This document shows positions 21,565-32,049 of a stretch of 64,000 bases of DNA, in pieces. The translations under genes and the position numbers were made by a program. Position 1 is the first letter of the stretch. The number at the start of each line of letters is the position of its first letter. The notes under the pieces were generated by a model. The model did no database searches and had not been told where the DNA came from. It saw nothing but the letters and a program-made list of their open reading frames with translations. This stretch comes from Meconema thalassinum (lineage: Eukaryota; Arthropoda; Insecta; Orthoptera; Tettigoniidae). Location of the stretch: the NCBI GenBank assembly GCA_946902985.2, contig OX336389.2, positions 1,079,839,788 to 1,079,903,787 on the forward strand, read 5' to 3'.

Positions 21565-21884
21565 TCGTTCAGCCTCCTAAGTAGCACGTGGAACCATTGA
21601 ATAGCACTGGAATTCTTCATCTTTTTGAACTTCTTATTCACCCAAAATTTCTTCATTCTTCCACTCTGGGTCTGCCGTCTTTCTTGTGTCCATGAGTTTT
21701 GGAGTTTCAAGCTTTTCTCGGATGGATTCTAGCGTGCAAATTTGTGGGTGTTGATCTTTTGTCTGTATGTAGTCCTTGTTGTAGCCATTGGATCAATGTC
21801 GAAGCAATCTATATCCTAATAAAGATGGAATCCTTCATAGGGAGGTTAACTTAAGGCTGCTTGAGATTTTAGTTCTCGCCGTCA

Positions 21885-22035
21885 AGTGGTGCAGTTGCAC
21901 CTAATATAAAGGGAGGTGGCGCGCAGTTCGTCACTCCTGTGGGGGTCCGGGCGGGGACACCAAGAGCCCGCCGATGAGCCAGCTTGATGTCCTAGGCGAA
22001 ACCCCACACAAGACACGGCACAAACCTAGAAGAAT
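21885..22035 (-). repeat. Dispersed repeat, inverted copy of 18637-18800
   Basis: On the minus strand: TTTGTGCCGTGTCTTGTGTG, GGGTTTCGCCTAGGA and CCCGCCCGGACCCC. Same family as 18637-18800. Confidence 0.65.
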
Positions 22036-22070
22036 TGCTGAGTTCTGTAGGCTATAGTTAAATTGTTCTG

Positions 22071-22248
22071 TTCGTATCCTGGCGCAGTCAGCTGGCATTT
22101 GAGGGTGCGCAAATGCGAGGGAGCCGTGTCCGTAGATTTACTGGCACGTTAAAGATCCCCTTCGGGGCAAAATTCCGGCACCCCGGCGTCTCTAAAAGCC
22201 AGTGTAGTGAAAAGGGACGTAAAACCAATAACATTATTATTATTATTA
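22071..22248 (+). mobile_element. 5'-truncated SINE with 13-bp target duplication
   Basis: TTAAATTGTTCTG occurs at 22058-22070 and 22249-22261. The insert starts within the SINE body (GGCGCAGTCAGCTGGCATTTG) and ends in (ATT)n. The absent tRNA head indicates 5' truncation on insertion. Confidence 0.9.
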
Positions 22249-22261
22249 TTAAATTGTTCTG

Positions 22262-22757
22262 CGGAGTTTTTGTGCCGTTACCAAAGCCACTGAGATTCGC
22301 ACACTCAATCGAATGTAGACGGTAGGTCAGTTGAGACAAAATGGTGAATTCAATACTGATAGACGGTAATGTTGTCATTTGGGGTCCATTTTGTAGATAA
22401 TACTCTTAGTTTTTAAAATATGTCATCCTAACCAATAGAAATTTCAGACATGAATTTTCTGGAGATTTTATATTGTGAAAGTTTCTCACGGATACCGAAA
22501 ACCCACCCAGTCGCCAAAGTGCTACCAAATTATAACAGAAACGTGCTCGGTAACAAATCAGGGCGAATGTTTTGGTTTTATGACGGATCAGAGACGGAAG
22601 GGGCCGCCATACCCACGGGTCACTGACACAGCTTACCGCGTGAGAAGAAGCGAGGTATATACGCCAAGAATGTCTTTGTGCGGGACTAGGAAACGGACAC
22701 AGTATTATGACCCTGTAGGTCGAGGGTTCCATTACCGATGACGTGGAATTTTGTACA
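22262..22757. other. Non-coding, nothing recognised
   Basis: Short frames on both strands overlap each other and carry no motifs. The region leads into the satellite. Confidence 0.4.
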
Positions 22758-25375
22758 TTCGAATCTGCGATATGTGATCGGATTCATACGGTGTTGTGTT
22801 GATTTTATTAGTATTAAGAAGTTTCTTGCCGTGGATATGCGAGAAGTCAGCCGTACCGCCCTTGAAGTTCGGGATTCGATTCCCCTCACTTGTACTAACA
22901 GGAATAATCGAATTTGCGATGTATGACCCGGATTCGTACGGTGTTGTGTTGATTTAATTAGTATTAAGACGTTTCTTGGTTTGGATATGCGAAAAGTAAC
23001 ACGTAGCTCCCTTGAAATTCGGGATTCGATTCCCCTGACATGTACTTACTCATCCATTCGATTTTCGGGCGTGTAACAAAGAAATTTACGGTATTGTGTT
23101 CATAAAAATAGCACGGAGGCATTTGTTACATTGGCTGTGTGAAAAGTCACACCTAACGCCCTTAAGGAACGAAGGTTCGATTCCTCTCACCAGTACTAAC
23201 TCATAAATTCGAATTTGTGGCGTGTAAACAAGAAAGTTACGGTATTGTGTTCATAAAAATAGTATGGAGACGTTTGTTACATTGGCTGTGTGAAAAGTCA
23301 CACCTAACGCCTTTAAGGAACGAAGGTTCGATTCTCCTCACCAGTACTTACTCATAAATTAGAATTTGTGGCGTGTAAACCAGAAAGTTACGGTATTGTG
23401 TTCATAAAAATAGTATGGAGACGTTTGTTACATTGGCTGTGTGAAAAGTCACACCTAACGCCCTTAAGGAACGAAGGTTCGATTCCCCTCACCAGTACTT
23501 ACTCATAAATTCGAATTTGTGGCGTGTAAACCAGAAAGTTACGGTATTGTGTTCATAAAAATAGTATGGAGACGTTTGTTACATTGGCTGTGTGAAAAGT
23601 CACACCTAACGCCCTTAAGGAACGAAGGTTCGATTCCCCTCACCAGTACTTACTCATAAATTCGAATTTGTGGCGTGTAAACCAGAAAGTTACTGTATTG
23701 TGTTCATAAAAATAGTATGGAGACGTTTGTTACATTGGCTGTGTGAAAAGTCACACCTAACGCCCTTAAGGAACGAAGGGTCGATTCCCCTCACCAGTAC
23801 TTAATCATAAATTCGAATTTGTGGCGTGTAAACCAGAAAGTTACTGTATTGTGTTCATAAAAATAGTATGGAGACGTTTGTTACATTGGCTGTGTGAAAA
23901 GTCACACCTAACGCCCTTAAGGAACGAAGGTTCGATTCCCCTCACCAGTACTTACTCATAAATTCGAATTTGTGGCGTGTAAACCAGAAAGTTACGGTAT
24001 TGTGTTCATAAAAATAGTATGGAGACGTTTGTTACATTGGCTGTGTGAAAAGTCACACCTAACGCCCTTAAGGAACGAAGGTTCGATTCTCCTCACCAGT
24101 ACTTACTCATAAATTCGAATTTGTGGCGTGTAAACCAGAAAGTTACGGTATTGTGTTCATAAAAATAGTATGGAGACGTTTGTTGCATTGGCTGTGTGAA
24201 AAGTCACACCTAACGCCCTTAAGGAACGAAGGTTCGATTCCCCTCACCAGTACTTACTCATAAATTAGAATTTGTGGCGTGTAAACCAGAAAGTTACGGT
24301 ATTGTGTTCATAAAAATAGTATGGAGACGTTTGTTACATTGGCTGTGTGAAAAGTCACACCTAACGCCCTTAAGGAACGAAGGTTCGATTCTCCTCACCA
24401 GTACTTACTCATAAATTCGAATTTGTGGCGTGTAAACCAGAAAGGTACGGTATTGTGTTCATAAAAATAGTATGGAGACGTTTGTTACATTGGCTGTGTG
24501 ACGAGTCACACCTAACGCCCTTAAGGAACGAAGGTTCGATTCCCCTCACCAGTACTTACTCATAAATTCGAATTTGTGGCGTGTAAACCAGAAAGTTACG
24601 GTATTGTGTTCATAAAAATAGTATGGAGACGTTTGTTACATTGGCTGTGTGAAAAGTCACACCTAACGCCCTTAAGGAACGAAGGTTCGATTCCCCTCAC
24701 CAGTACTTACTCATAAATTCGAATTTGTGGCGTGTAAACCAGAAAGTTACGGTATTGTGTTCATAAAAATAGTATGGAGACGTTTGTTACATTGGCTGTG
24801 TGAAAAGTCACACCTAACGCCCTTAAGGAACGAAGGTTCGATTCCCCTCACCAGTACTTACTCATAAATTCGAATTTGTGGCGTGTAAACCAGAATGTTA
24901 CGGTATTGTGTTCATAAAAATAGTATGGAGACGTTTGTTACATTGGCTGTGTGACGAGTCACACCTAACGCCCTTAAGGAACGAAGGTTCGATTCCCCTC
25001 ACCAGTACTTACTCATAAATTCGAATTTGTGGCGTGTAAACCAGAAAGTTACGGTATTGTGTTCATAAAAATAGTATGGAGACGTTTGTTACATTGTCTG
25101 TGTGAAAAGTCACACCTAACGCCCTTAAGGAACGAAGGTTCGATTCCCCTCACCAGTACTTACTCATAAATTCGAATTTGTGGCGTGTAAACCAGAAAGT
25201 TACGGTATTGTGTTCATAAAAATAGTATGGAGACGTTTGTTACATTGGCTGTGTGAAAAGTCACACCTAACGCCCTTAGGGAACGAAGGTTCGATTCCCG
25301 TCACCAGTACTTACTCATAAATTCGAATTTGTGGCGTGCAAACCAGAAAGTTACGGTATTGTGTTCATAAAAATC
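22758..25375 (+). repeat. 151-bp satellite, array 2 (15 canonical + 2 diverged monomers)
   Basis: Canonical monomers start at GGTATTGTG: 23090, 23241, 23392 and on to 25355, exactly 15 x 151 bp. Two diverged 150-bp monomers (GGTGTTGTG at 22790 and 22940) and a partial one precede them. Each canonical monomer carries TGGCTGTGTGA (A-box-like), GTGTGAAAAGTCACAC and GGTTCGATTCC (B-box), 40-50 bp apart as in tRNA genes. Orientation is opposite to array 1. The diverged monomers lie on the inner side in both arrays. The right edge ends in mid-monomer at TTCATAAAAATCACGAATAG. Confidence 0.95.
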
Positions 25376-26784
25376 ACGAATAGCCTATAAGGTAAATGCA
25401 CCAATGGTCGTCATGTTAAGACAGATTTAATCAAGATAATTTAAACACCTTATACATTTTGGTAAATGTAATCAACAAGAGCACTGTACCTAACCTTATA
25501 CTCTACTCAAACACTAGGAAACTCTCAATATCGAAAATATTCGTTTTAGAAAAAATTACGTATTAAAAAATGTGTTTTTGCCCCAGTCCTCGGCACGATG
25601 TCTTAGGATTTTTCGTATATTCGTCGCCCGCTTGCACCAATTGCCGTCACATTGTTAGTTTTCTTTGTCTGCTGTTTAGAATGCATTTCTGGCAATTGTT
25701 GCGTAAGACAGCGATTCATCGACTTGGGGGCTAACATTTACGAATAATACTGTACCAGTAATTATGTTTTTTAGTAAAAATAATAAATATTTCAAAAAAA
25801 GACGGAAGCGGGAATGGTGGGTAGAAGACATACGGGCAAGAAAATATCGTAATTCTGCTCTAAGCACATTTATTGTAGGTTATTTTCGTATTAATTTAAA
25901 GTGCATTAGAAATACAACAATAATAATTGAAATTCGAACAATATAACCACAAGAAAGTGTATTGATGTAGGCTTCCCCGACCGGTGTTCAATAGCGAATG
26001 GTCATTTTCCGGGCAGTTATGCCGTGATCTTTTTTTTTTCTACAGGTGATGGAGGCGTAGTCACATAAAAAGTGAGACAGACCATGGCATAACATAACTT
26101 ACGTCTGCGTTGAGAAATCGCCGAGGGTCTGACAAGATAGAGTGTAAGTCGTTTTCCACCAAATAATAGTTTGCAGTACGGTTTACTGTCAAATTTATGA
26201 ATAATAATCGAAATATCATTTTAATAATGTACTACTACCTTAGGCCTACTGCAGCTGTATGAATGAAACCCCCCAGAAAGAAATCCTACGTACGTACGTC
26301 ACTGATCTTAATCACTCTCTACTACTCCCGCTTTTTAATCGCTCCATTCTAACGATTCTAACAACACTGTAGGCTATTAACGTAAAGGGAGACTTCCAAA
26401 CGCACCGACATACGACAACTTTATGAAACAGATTTCTGACAATAAGTCACGACAATTTACAAAATTGTCACAACATATTTGTCGAATTATCATGCTTTGA
26501 GAAACGGAAACTTGTCGAACTATCGAATTGTCAGACATTTTATGTCAGTCGACATATGTTTCTGTCGCCTGTTTGGTCCGCTCTCTCAGCTCTAGCAGAA
26601 AATATACATTCGATCTGCGAGTGAGTGTTTCGTCTTTCTCGTTAAGTTCTTTGCCTCGTGGTGTTGAACACATGACTGCAGACCTGCGTTTTTCAAACAT
26701 GGCGCTGCATTTTCATTGCATGTGACAAGTGGTACATTTCTTAAAAATTACAGCAATATTTCTCCATTTACCGCAGATTTCTCA
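25376..26784. other. AT-rich non-coding, nothing recognised
   Basis: I see no family motif or long frame. Possible frames at 25676-25946 on both strands are mutually exclusive and unremarkable. Confidence 0.4.
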
Positions 26785-26960
26785 ACGGATTTCATTTCAA
26801 TACATATGTTTCTTGATATTCTGTGGTGGGAAAGTGCCCTATTCAAAATTTTTCTATATCTTGGCGCGATTGCTTGGACGTACCCAATTTATGAACAAAG
26901 GACTAATCACTTTCATTTCAATATACTTTACCATTCTGTGCCATACCAATAGGCCTACTG
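26785..26960. repeat. Dispersed 60-bp unit, about two copies
   Basis: TTTCATTTCAATAC...TTGATATTCTGTGG, GGGAAAGTGCCCTATTC and TTGGCGCGATTGCTTGGACG match the inverted pair at 6462-6600. TTTCATTTCAATATAC...CATTCTGTG follows as a partial second unit. Confidence 0.6.
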
Positions 26961-27000
26961 TTTTAAGGTGTAGCACGTTTTGTGTTCCTTAGGATATGCA

Positions 27001-27345
27001 GTTATTCGAGCGTAAGGACATGAGAGAGAAGCTGGTATTCAGAAAGCTGTAAGGCAAGACCGCAACTTATCACCAATACTTTTCAATCTATACATTGAAC
27101 AAGCAATGAAGGAAATTGGAGAAAAAATCAAATTAGGAGTAAAGATTCAAGGAGAAATAATTTCAACTTGGAGATTTGATGATGACATCGTCATCTTAGC
27201 TGACGTACCAGAGGATTTGAATGAGTTTTTAAATGGTATGGATTCCGTCTTGAGGAAAGAATTCATGACGAAAATTAATAAATGTAAAACAATAATATTG
27301 GATTGCAGTCGAAAGAGATCACTGAAATAACTGAAATCCTCCATG
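27001..27345 (+). pseudogene. Non-LTR retrotransposon reverse transcriptase fragment
   Basis: The reading frame gives GIQKAVRQDRNLSPILFNLY, the start of RT palm motif B (normally GVRQGCPLSP). About 45 residues later WRFDDDIVILA stands where the catalytic FADD box belongs; A is replaced by D. FMTKINKCKTIIL is the following thumb-proximal motif. The frame then stops. Only about 100 codons survive, so this is a truncated, inactive LINE piece. Confidence 0.8.
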
Positions 27346-28392
27346 CCCATTTACAGGATATTTCCTTGAGAAGCTTAGCCTGCATTCTTCCATGTCTAGT
27401 GTCTTATAAGTTACATTCCACATTTGTTGTATTTATAGCTTGATGTTTGTATTCTTACAGATCTGTCCACTCGATACAGGTGAACAGCAAGTTGCAAGAG
27501 CAGAACTGGACGAGAATGCAATTTCAACTGTGTCGTTCCTTCTATACTAGACCTATACATATACAACAATTTTATTTTTACATTGTGTAATGCAAAATAA
27601 TAAAAAGAAAAAATGTTTCAGTCACCTATGGTTTTCATTTATCTTTCTCCTTCCTTCTCATATCACATTTGCAAGAGGGTCATGGGGTTCAAACAAGAAT
27701 TTGGAACCTGTGCAGGATAGCGGGTAGGGGTTGGGGGTGATTATTTAAATTATTCTATAGTCAGATTTGGAGGTTATGTAGGTTAGGGGGAAAAAGGGGG
27801 GAGGGTATGGGATGTGCTCTGTAATTTGGAGGTTATGTCAGCAGACATGACTCGATATTTCATTTTATAGCATTCAACTTATAAAACGTGTTAGATAATT
27901 GATTTTTACGGTGTATAGTTGAGGAACTAACGTCAATACATTATTATAATTATCAAAATATATAGCTACATAAGTACGTTTACTACCAACATTACAAAGT
28001 GGACAACAAATTTCATAATGTATCAGTATATTGTTGATTGCTTGTGATACATTTTGTCATAGCTAATATTGTCAAAGGTAATAGCTATTAATGTTAATTG
28101 ATCCACAAAGGGACTAGCTCTGCGCAATATTCATAAAAATAAGCTGATATCTTAAGGATTTAGTTCCTTATGCTTCCCCTACCGAAGAGAAATGATTGTG
28201 TTTTTGAAGCCGGATTATGGGCGGATTTAAGGAAAATTATTTAACATGGGAGCTGGGACTCTGGTATTACATTCTCTTTGCGGGCGGTGTACAGCTTCGT
28301 TTCGTGACTGATGTTGGGACGGGGAGTTCTTCCATTCGCGCACTACAACACTGGAACGTTTCCTGTCACATAAACACCCTGACATTATTAAA
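27346..28392. other. Non-coding, nothing recognised
   Basis: AT-rich DNA with a G-rich patch at 27715-27800 (GGTTGGGGG, GGGGGAAAAAGGGGGG). No gene was recognised. Confidence 0.4.
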
Positions 28393-28394
28393 TA

Positions 28395-30118
28395 CAGCAT
28401 AACCCCTCAAATCAGAACTAATTGGGGCTGTAGCCTGTTCGGATTTCAATTTGTTCGGATTAGCCGAAAGATATCCATAACATAATGACCAGCCCTCGTT
28501 ACGGTATAGGACTGTAGCCTACATCAAGAATCATGTAAGTATAAGAGATTCGTCACTTTCGGTTATAGAATTTCCGAGAGAGAACACCGCCTGAGGCTAT
28601 GGATTGTACTTGCAAGTCTGGCAACATAAAAAGTAAAAAGCCATATGAATGTAGCCTTTATTATACGTAATTGAACAGTATGTTCTGCGATGAGTTATTG
28701 ATTATTGATGAAAATAACACAAACATAACTGCGCCTTTCGCTAGGCGCTGAAATATACGTCCAGATAGGAAAATGATACATTTTGATATATATCAATGTT
28801 GGCAATAGATTTGTCACGAAGGACACAGTTATGCCGTTCTAGAGCTTAATTCACCTTTAGGCTAATTAAAAATGCTCTCCTACTCTAGAGAATTGTTGGG
28901 ATATTCGATGAATATAAAGGAAACTGTCCAAATGCACACACTATATTGCCATAACCTCACTTTTTGCCTAGCATGCCCGCTGCCACCCACCCCTTCCTGT
29001 AGCCCTAAACCACAAATTGTATTGCAATGCAAAGGAGAATGAGTAAGAAAACAAACAAGAGATGAAATGCACACATTTATTCTCTATATATTTTTATTCG
29101 AGAGTAGTCCATATTGCCCTCTAGTTTTACACATGGTCAACACCAGGAAGATGAAAATTGCCGTATTGTTCTTAATATCATTATAATTCTTACATCCCGG
29201 TGCTTGGCAATTTTTCCTCCCTTGCAGTGGCATGATTGACTCTCAATTCAATTCTAATAAATAATCAAAATACTGAACAAATCAAAACAACTAACAACAC
29301 CACGAGGAGAATCAATTAAAACAGACTATTCCCGCTTCTGCCAGTCGGTTTGATGTTAGCGTTCATGAGTGCCAACTACGGAACCTTAGAGCTAAACTTA
29401 ATTCTTCATTGGTTGGCAGAACATCCAGTACAGGGCCTTACCCCGACCCACGCGCTCCCTATGAACTGTCATCCCCCTGGCCTACATTGAGCGAGGCAGG
29501 TTGGTCTGGCGCAAACAGCGAACATGAAATAGTGAGTCTAGTCCAAAGTCAACATGACGGCAATGTAGCTAATGACAGTGAGGAAGAAGAAACTTCGGCA
29601 GACAATGTGACTTATACCGAAGCTGCATCTGCTGTTGACATCGCATTGCACTTCATTGAACAACACGCAGCAGCCACGCCAAACGATGTCATCTTAGTGC
29701 GACGCTGGCGCGCAATTGCCTCCGCGGGAAGTTTTTCGTCACTTCTACAATATTGAAGATAACTTATTTCAAGTGAAAGATTAAGTGATATTTTGTGTGT
29801 TTCTATTGCTATTACATTGTTTTAGAAAAGTGATTACCTAAGGAATAATAATAATAACCAACGTTTCCGTTTCTCAATCCTGGATGGGATAGTAGTCTAT
29901 GTAAGTACTTTTACACTATGCTAACTGTACTTCTTGTCAATTTTTCAACTAATTATGTTAAATGCGGCCACAATGCAGAGTATATGATTGTTTTATGAAT
30001 AAATAAATACGTTTCTCTTTTTAGCGTGTATATTTTCAAACTTCAAATTGTCGAAAGATCTCGTTCGGATTACTCGGGATTTCGGATTTTCGGGGTTCGG
30101 ATATGAGGGGTTTTACTG
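28395..30118 (+). mobile_element. pogo/Tigger-type DNA transposon, degenerate
   Basis: The left end CAGCATAACCCCTCAAATC and right end GATATGAGGGGTTTTACTG are inverted repeats (20 of 24 bp match). Both are flanked by TA (28393-28394 and 30119-30120), the pogo/Tigger target. The subterminal regions both contain TTCGGATT repeats. The C-terminal part of a pogo transposase lies at 29409-29756; the catalytic domain is not recognisable. Total length is 1724 bp. Confidence 0.85.
29409..29756 (+). pseudogene. pogo/jerky-type transposase, C-terminal remnant
   Basis: This is a 115-codon frame. Its last third (YTEAASAVDIALHFIEQHAA, then NDVILVRRWRAIA) is the acidic-tail plus helical C-terminus found in Tigger/jerky transposases. 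An acidic stretch (NDSEEEETSAD) precedes it. No CENPB-type HTH or DDE core is present, so the frame cannot be a functional transposase. It lies inside the TA-flanked TIRs in the expected orientation and place. Confidence 0.7.
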
Positions 30119-30166
30119 TATACAATAATAGGCTACTGATATTTGATAAAATATGGTGCTAGTATA

Positions 30167-30172
30167 TTTATT
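30167..30172 (-). promoter_or_regulatory. Candidate polyadenylation signal AATAAA
   Basis: AATAAA on the minus strand, about 146 bases after the stop codon of the candidate terminal exon at 30318-30590. Confidence 0.45.
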
Positions 30173-30317
30173 CCACATAGAATTAAAAATCAACTGTAGA
30201 TTAAGAGTAGTTGTGCCTCCAATTCTTAACTCAACCAAACACACAGGGCCACGATGTCGAAGCCCTGAAATGAAACAACAACATCAACAAAAATATTAAA
30301 ACTGTTTATAGAAGACA

Positions 30318-30590
30318 TTACATTGCAGTCTCTTCCACATCTTGCTCGACATCACTGACTTTTTCCTTGTCAGTTGTAGGTGAAGAATGGTCTCTGAACA
30401 TGGCAGTTTCACAGGGCACATCTGGAGAGTGGAACAATATCACCACACTTGAAGCGTGAGGATCGCTGTTCTCTTCGGTTTGTGGCTGGCTATGCCAGCT
30501 AGAAGACGGACCTTCGATGGCGGGAAGGTAACACGCCGAGCCAGGGGTTGGAGAACAATCGCGCTTGCGACCAAGACCACGAATCTGCGT
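30318..30590 (-). CDS. Candidate terminal coding exon C (cytoplasmic tail)
   Basis: On the minus strand, a pyrimidine-rich acceptor TGCTCTGCGTGTGTTTCAG ends at 30591. From there a phase-0 frame gives 90 residues and a stop. The protein is hydrophilic and rich in S, P, T and E. It has a basic start (GLGRKRD), a tail-like segment SWHSQPQTEENSDPHASS and an acidic end VSDVEQDVEETAM. This composition suits a cytoplasmic tail. An AATAAA follows. I link it to exons A and B because all three are minus-strand, phase 0 and in a sensible order. The link is inference; no family was recognised. An overlapping alternative frame (MICSVEVSDLL...) reads through the acceptor and looks less protein-like. Confidence 0.5.
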   Translation of the reverse strand, partial: TQIRGLGRKRDCSPTPGSACYLPAIEGPSSSWHSQPQTEENSDPHASSVVILFHSPDVPCETAMFRDHSSPTTDKEKVSDVEQDVEETAM

Positions 30591-30978
30591 CTGAAACACA
30601 CGCAGAGCAAGTCACTTACTTCCACACTACAAATCATTTGGCATTACATCGATAGTTTTTACTCTTTATTATCTACCGGTGCAACCGTGTAGTATGTGGA
30701 GCTGATTACTAAGATATCCCTAGATCCCTAAATAAATTGACAACAACAACAACAAACCACTTTCTTAATATTATTCTTTGCAAAGGCGTAGATTTATGGC
30801 CAATTCAGATAAACATCCGAGATCTAGGCCAGATTCCAGTAATTGTTAACCATTAGATCAAGATGAGATTCCACTTATTATTTAAACAAACTGAAAGAGG
30901 AGAAACATATATAAACCGGAAACTTCATATAAATAACAAAATTACAATTGAAACATAATGAGACTTTCGAAAAGACTA

Positions 30979-31255
30979 GTCCGCCTCGTTGCGCAGTGGC
31001 TAGCATTCTTGGCTAACACCACGGAGGCCCAGGTCCGATTCCCAGCTCTGCCAAATAATTTAATTTTCGCATGAGGGCTGGAACGGGGTACACTCAGCCT
31101 CATGGGGGCAAAACGGAGAAGGGGTGGGTTTGATTCCTACCTCAGCCATCCTGGATTTGGATTTTAGTGGTTTCCCACGACGGGATGGTACCTAACGTAA
31201 GGCCACGGACGCTTCCTTCCCAAATCCTACCTCAATTACAAATACACACACTGGT
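30979..31255 (+). mobile_element. tRNA-derived SINE
   Basis: The head is CGCCTCGTTGCGCAGTGGCT (A-box) with B-box CCAGGTCCGATTCCC. Then come GGTACACTCAGCCTCATGG, GTGGTTTCCCACGACGGG and GGCCACGGACGCTTCCTTCC. Same family as 34486-34885 and 35000-35262. Confidence 0.8.
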
Positions 31256-31298
31256 GCAGACATCGCAGTGACAAAGGTTATCAGACAGTAACACCGCA

Positions 31299-31592
31299 GC
31301 AAAGATCAAAACTAGGAATGACATCTTGCACAAACTCAATAGAACGGGTTGGAGCGTAACTGCAACGGTTATGCGAACGACAGCTCTTGCCTTAGTCTGC
31401 CCAGTTGGAGAATACTGCTGTCCTGTGTGGCTTAATAGTGCACACACTGCGAAAGTTGATACAGAACTGAATGATACAGCGTGGACAATATCAGGCACCA
31501 TCAAATCTTCACCTTTGAAGAGGTTGACAGTGCTAACCAGCATTCACCTACCTCTTGTACGAAAAGAAAACTCATTTTGCCATACGAAATAA
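31299..31592 (+). pseudogene. Jockey/CR1-like LINE fragment, RT C-terminal region
   Basis: An open frame reads RNDILHKLNRTGW, then MRTTALALVCPVGEYCCPVW, then LNSAHTAKVDTELND and ISGTIKSSPL. These are the typical wording of the region after the RT domain in insect non-LTR elements (ALALVYS..EYCAPVW, RIISGTIKSTP). It is truncated at both ends and directly abuts a SINE on its left. Confidence 0.8.
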
Positions 31593-31682
31593 AATAAATC
31601 AGACAAATTCTTTTTACACCCTACTACACGGGGCTATATGACTACGATGTCACAAAACCTCTAAAGAAACATCATCATAAAC

Positions 31683-31685
31683 ATC

Positions 31686-31752
<67 letters not shown>

Positions 31753-31779
31753 CCAACAACAACAACAACAACAACAACG
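31683..31779. repeat. (CAA)n microsatellite, about 97 bp
   Basis: More than 30 nearly uninterrupted CAA units lie between the LINE fragment and a SINE. Confidence 0.95.
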
Positions 31780-31782
31780 AAA

Positions 31783-32006
31783 GGACTAGATGAGTGGTGC
31801 AGCGGTAGCGTTCTCTCCTGCGGTGCATAAGGTTACTAGATCAAATTCTGGTGCAATCAGTTAGCATTTGAGGGTGTATACATGCGAGAAACCAGTGTCA
31901 GTAGATTTACTGGTACGCTGAAAATCCCCTAAAAGGCAACATTCCGGTACTCCGGCATCTCCAAAGGAACAGTTGTTAAGAGGACGTAAAGCACATAATT
32001 ATTTGT
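31783..32006 (+). mobile_element. tRNA-derived SINE, near full length
   Basis: Head GAGTGGTGCAGCGGTAGCG (A-box TGGTGCAGCGG), then GGTTACTAGATCAAATTC in the B-box place. The body GTTAGCATTTGAGGGTGTA ... GGACGTAAAGCACATAATTA is shared with 22071 and, in part, 6307 and 15672. It is the only copy of this family here with its head. Confidence 0.75.
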
Positions 32007-32049
32007 TATTAGCGTTCCTTACTCGTCGTTGACAATTCATAGAGTAAAT

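Noticed and set aside
22758..25375. Cluster of true tRNA genes
   Set aside because: A- and B-box-like words are present but no full cloverleaf with acceptor pairing could be drawn; the unit is a satellite.
31232..31543. 103-codon minus-strand frame
   Set aside because: Antisense shadow of the LINE fragment on the plus strand.
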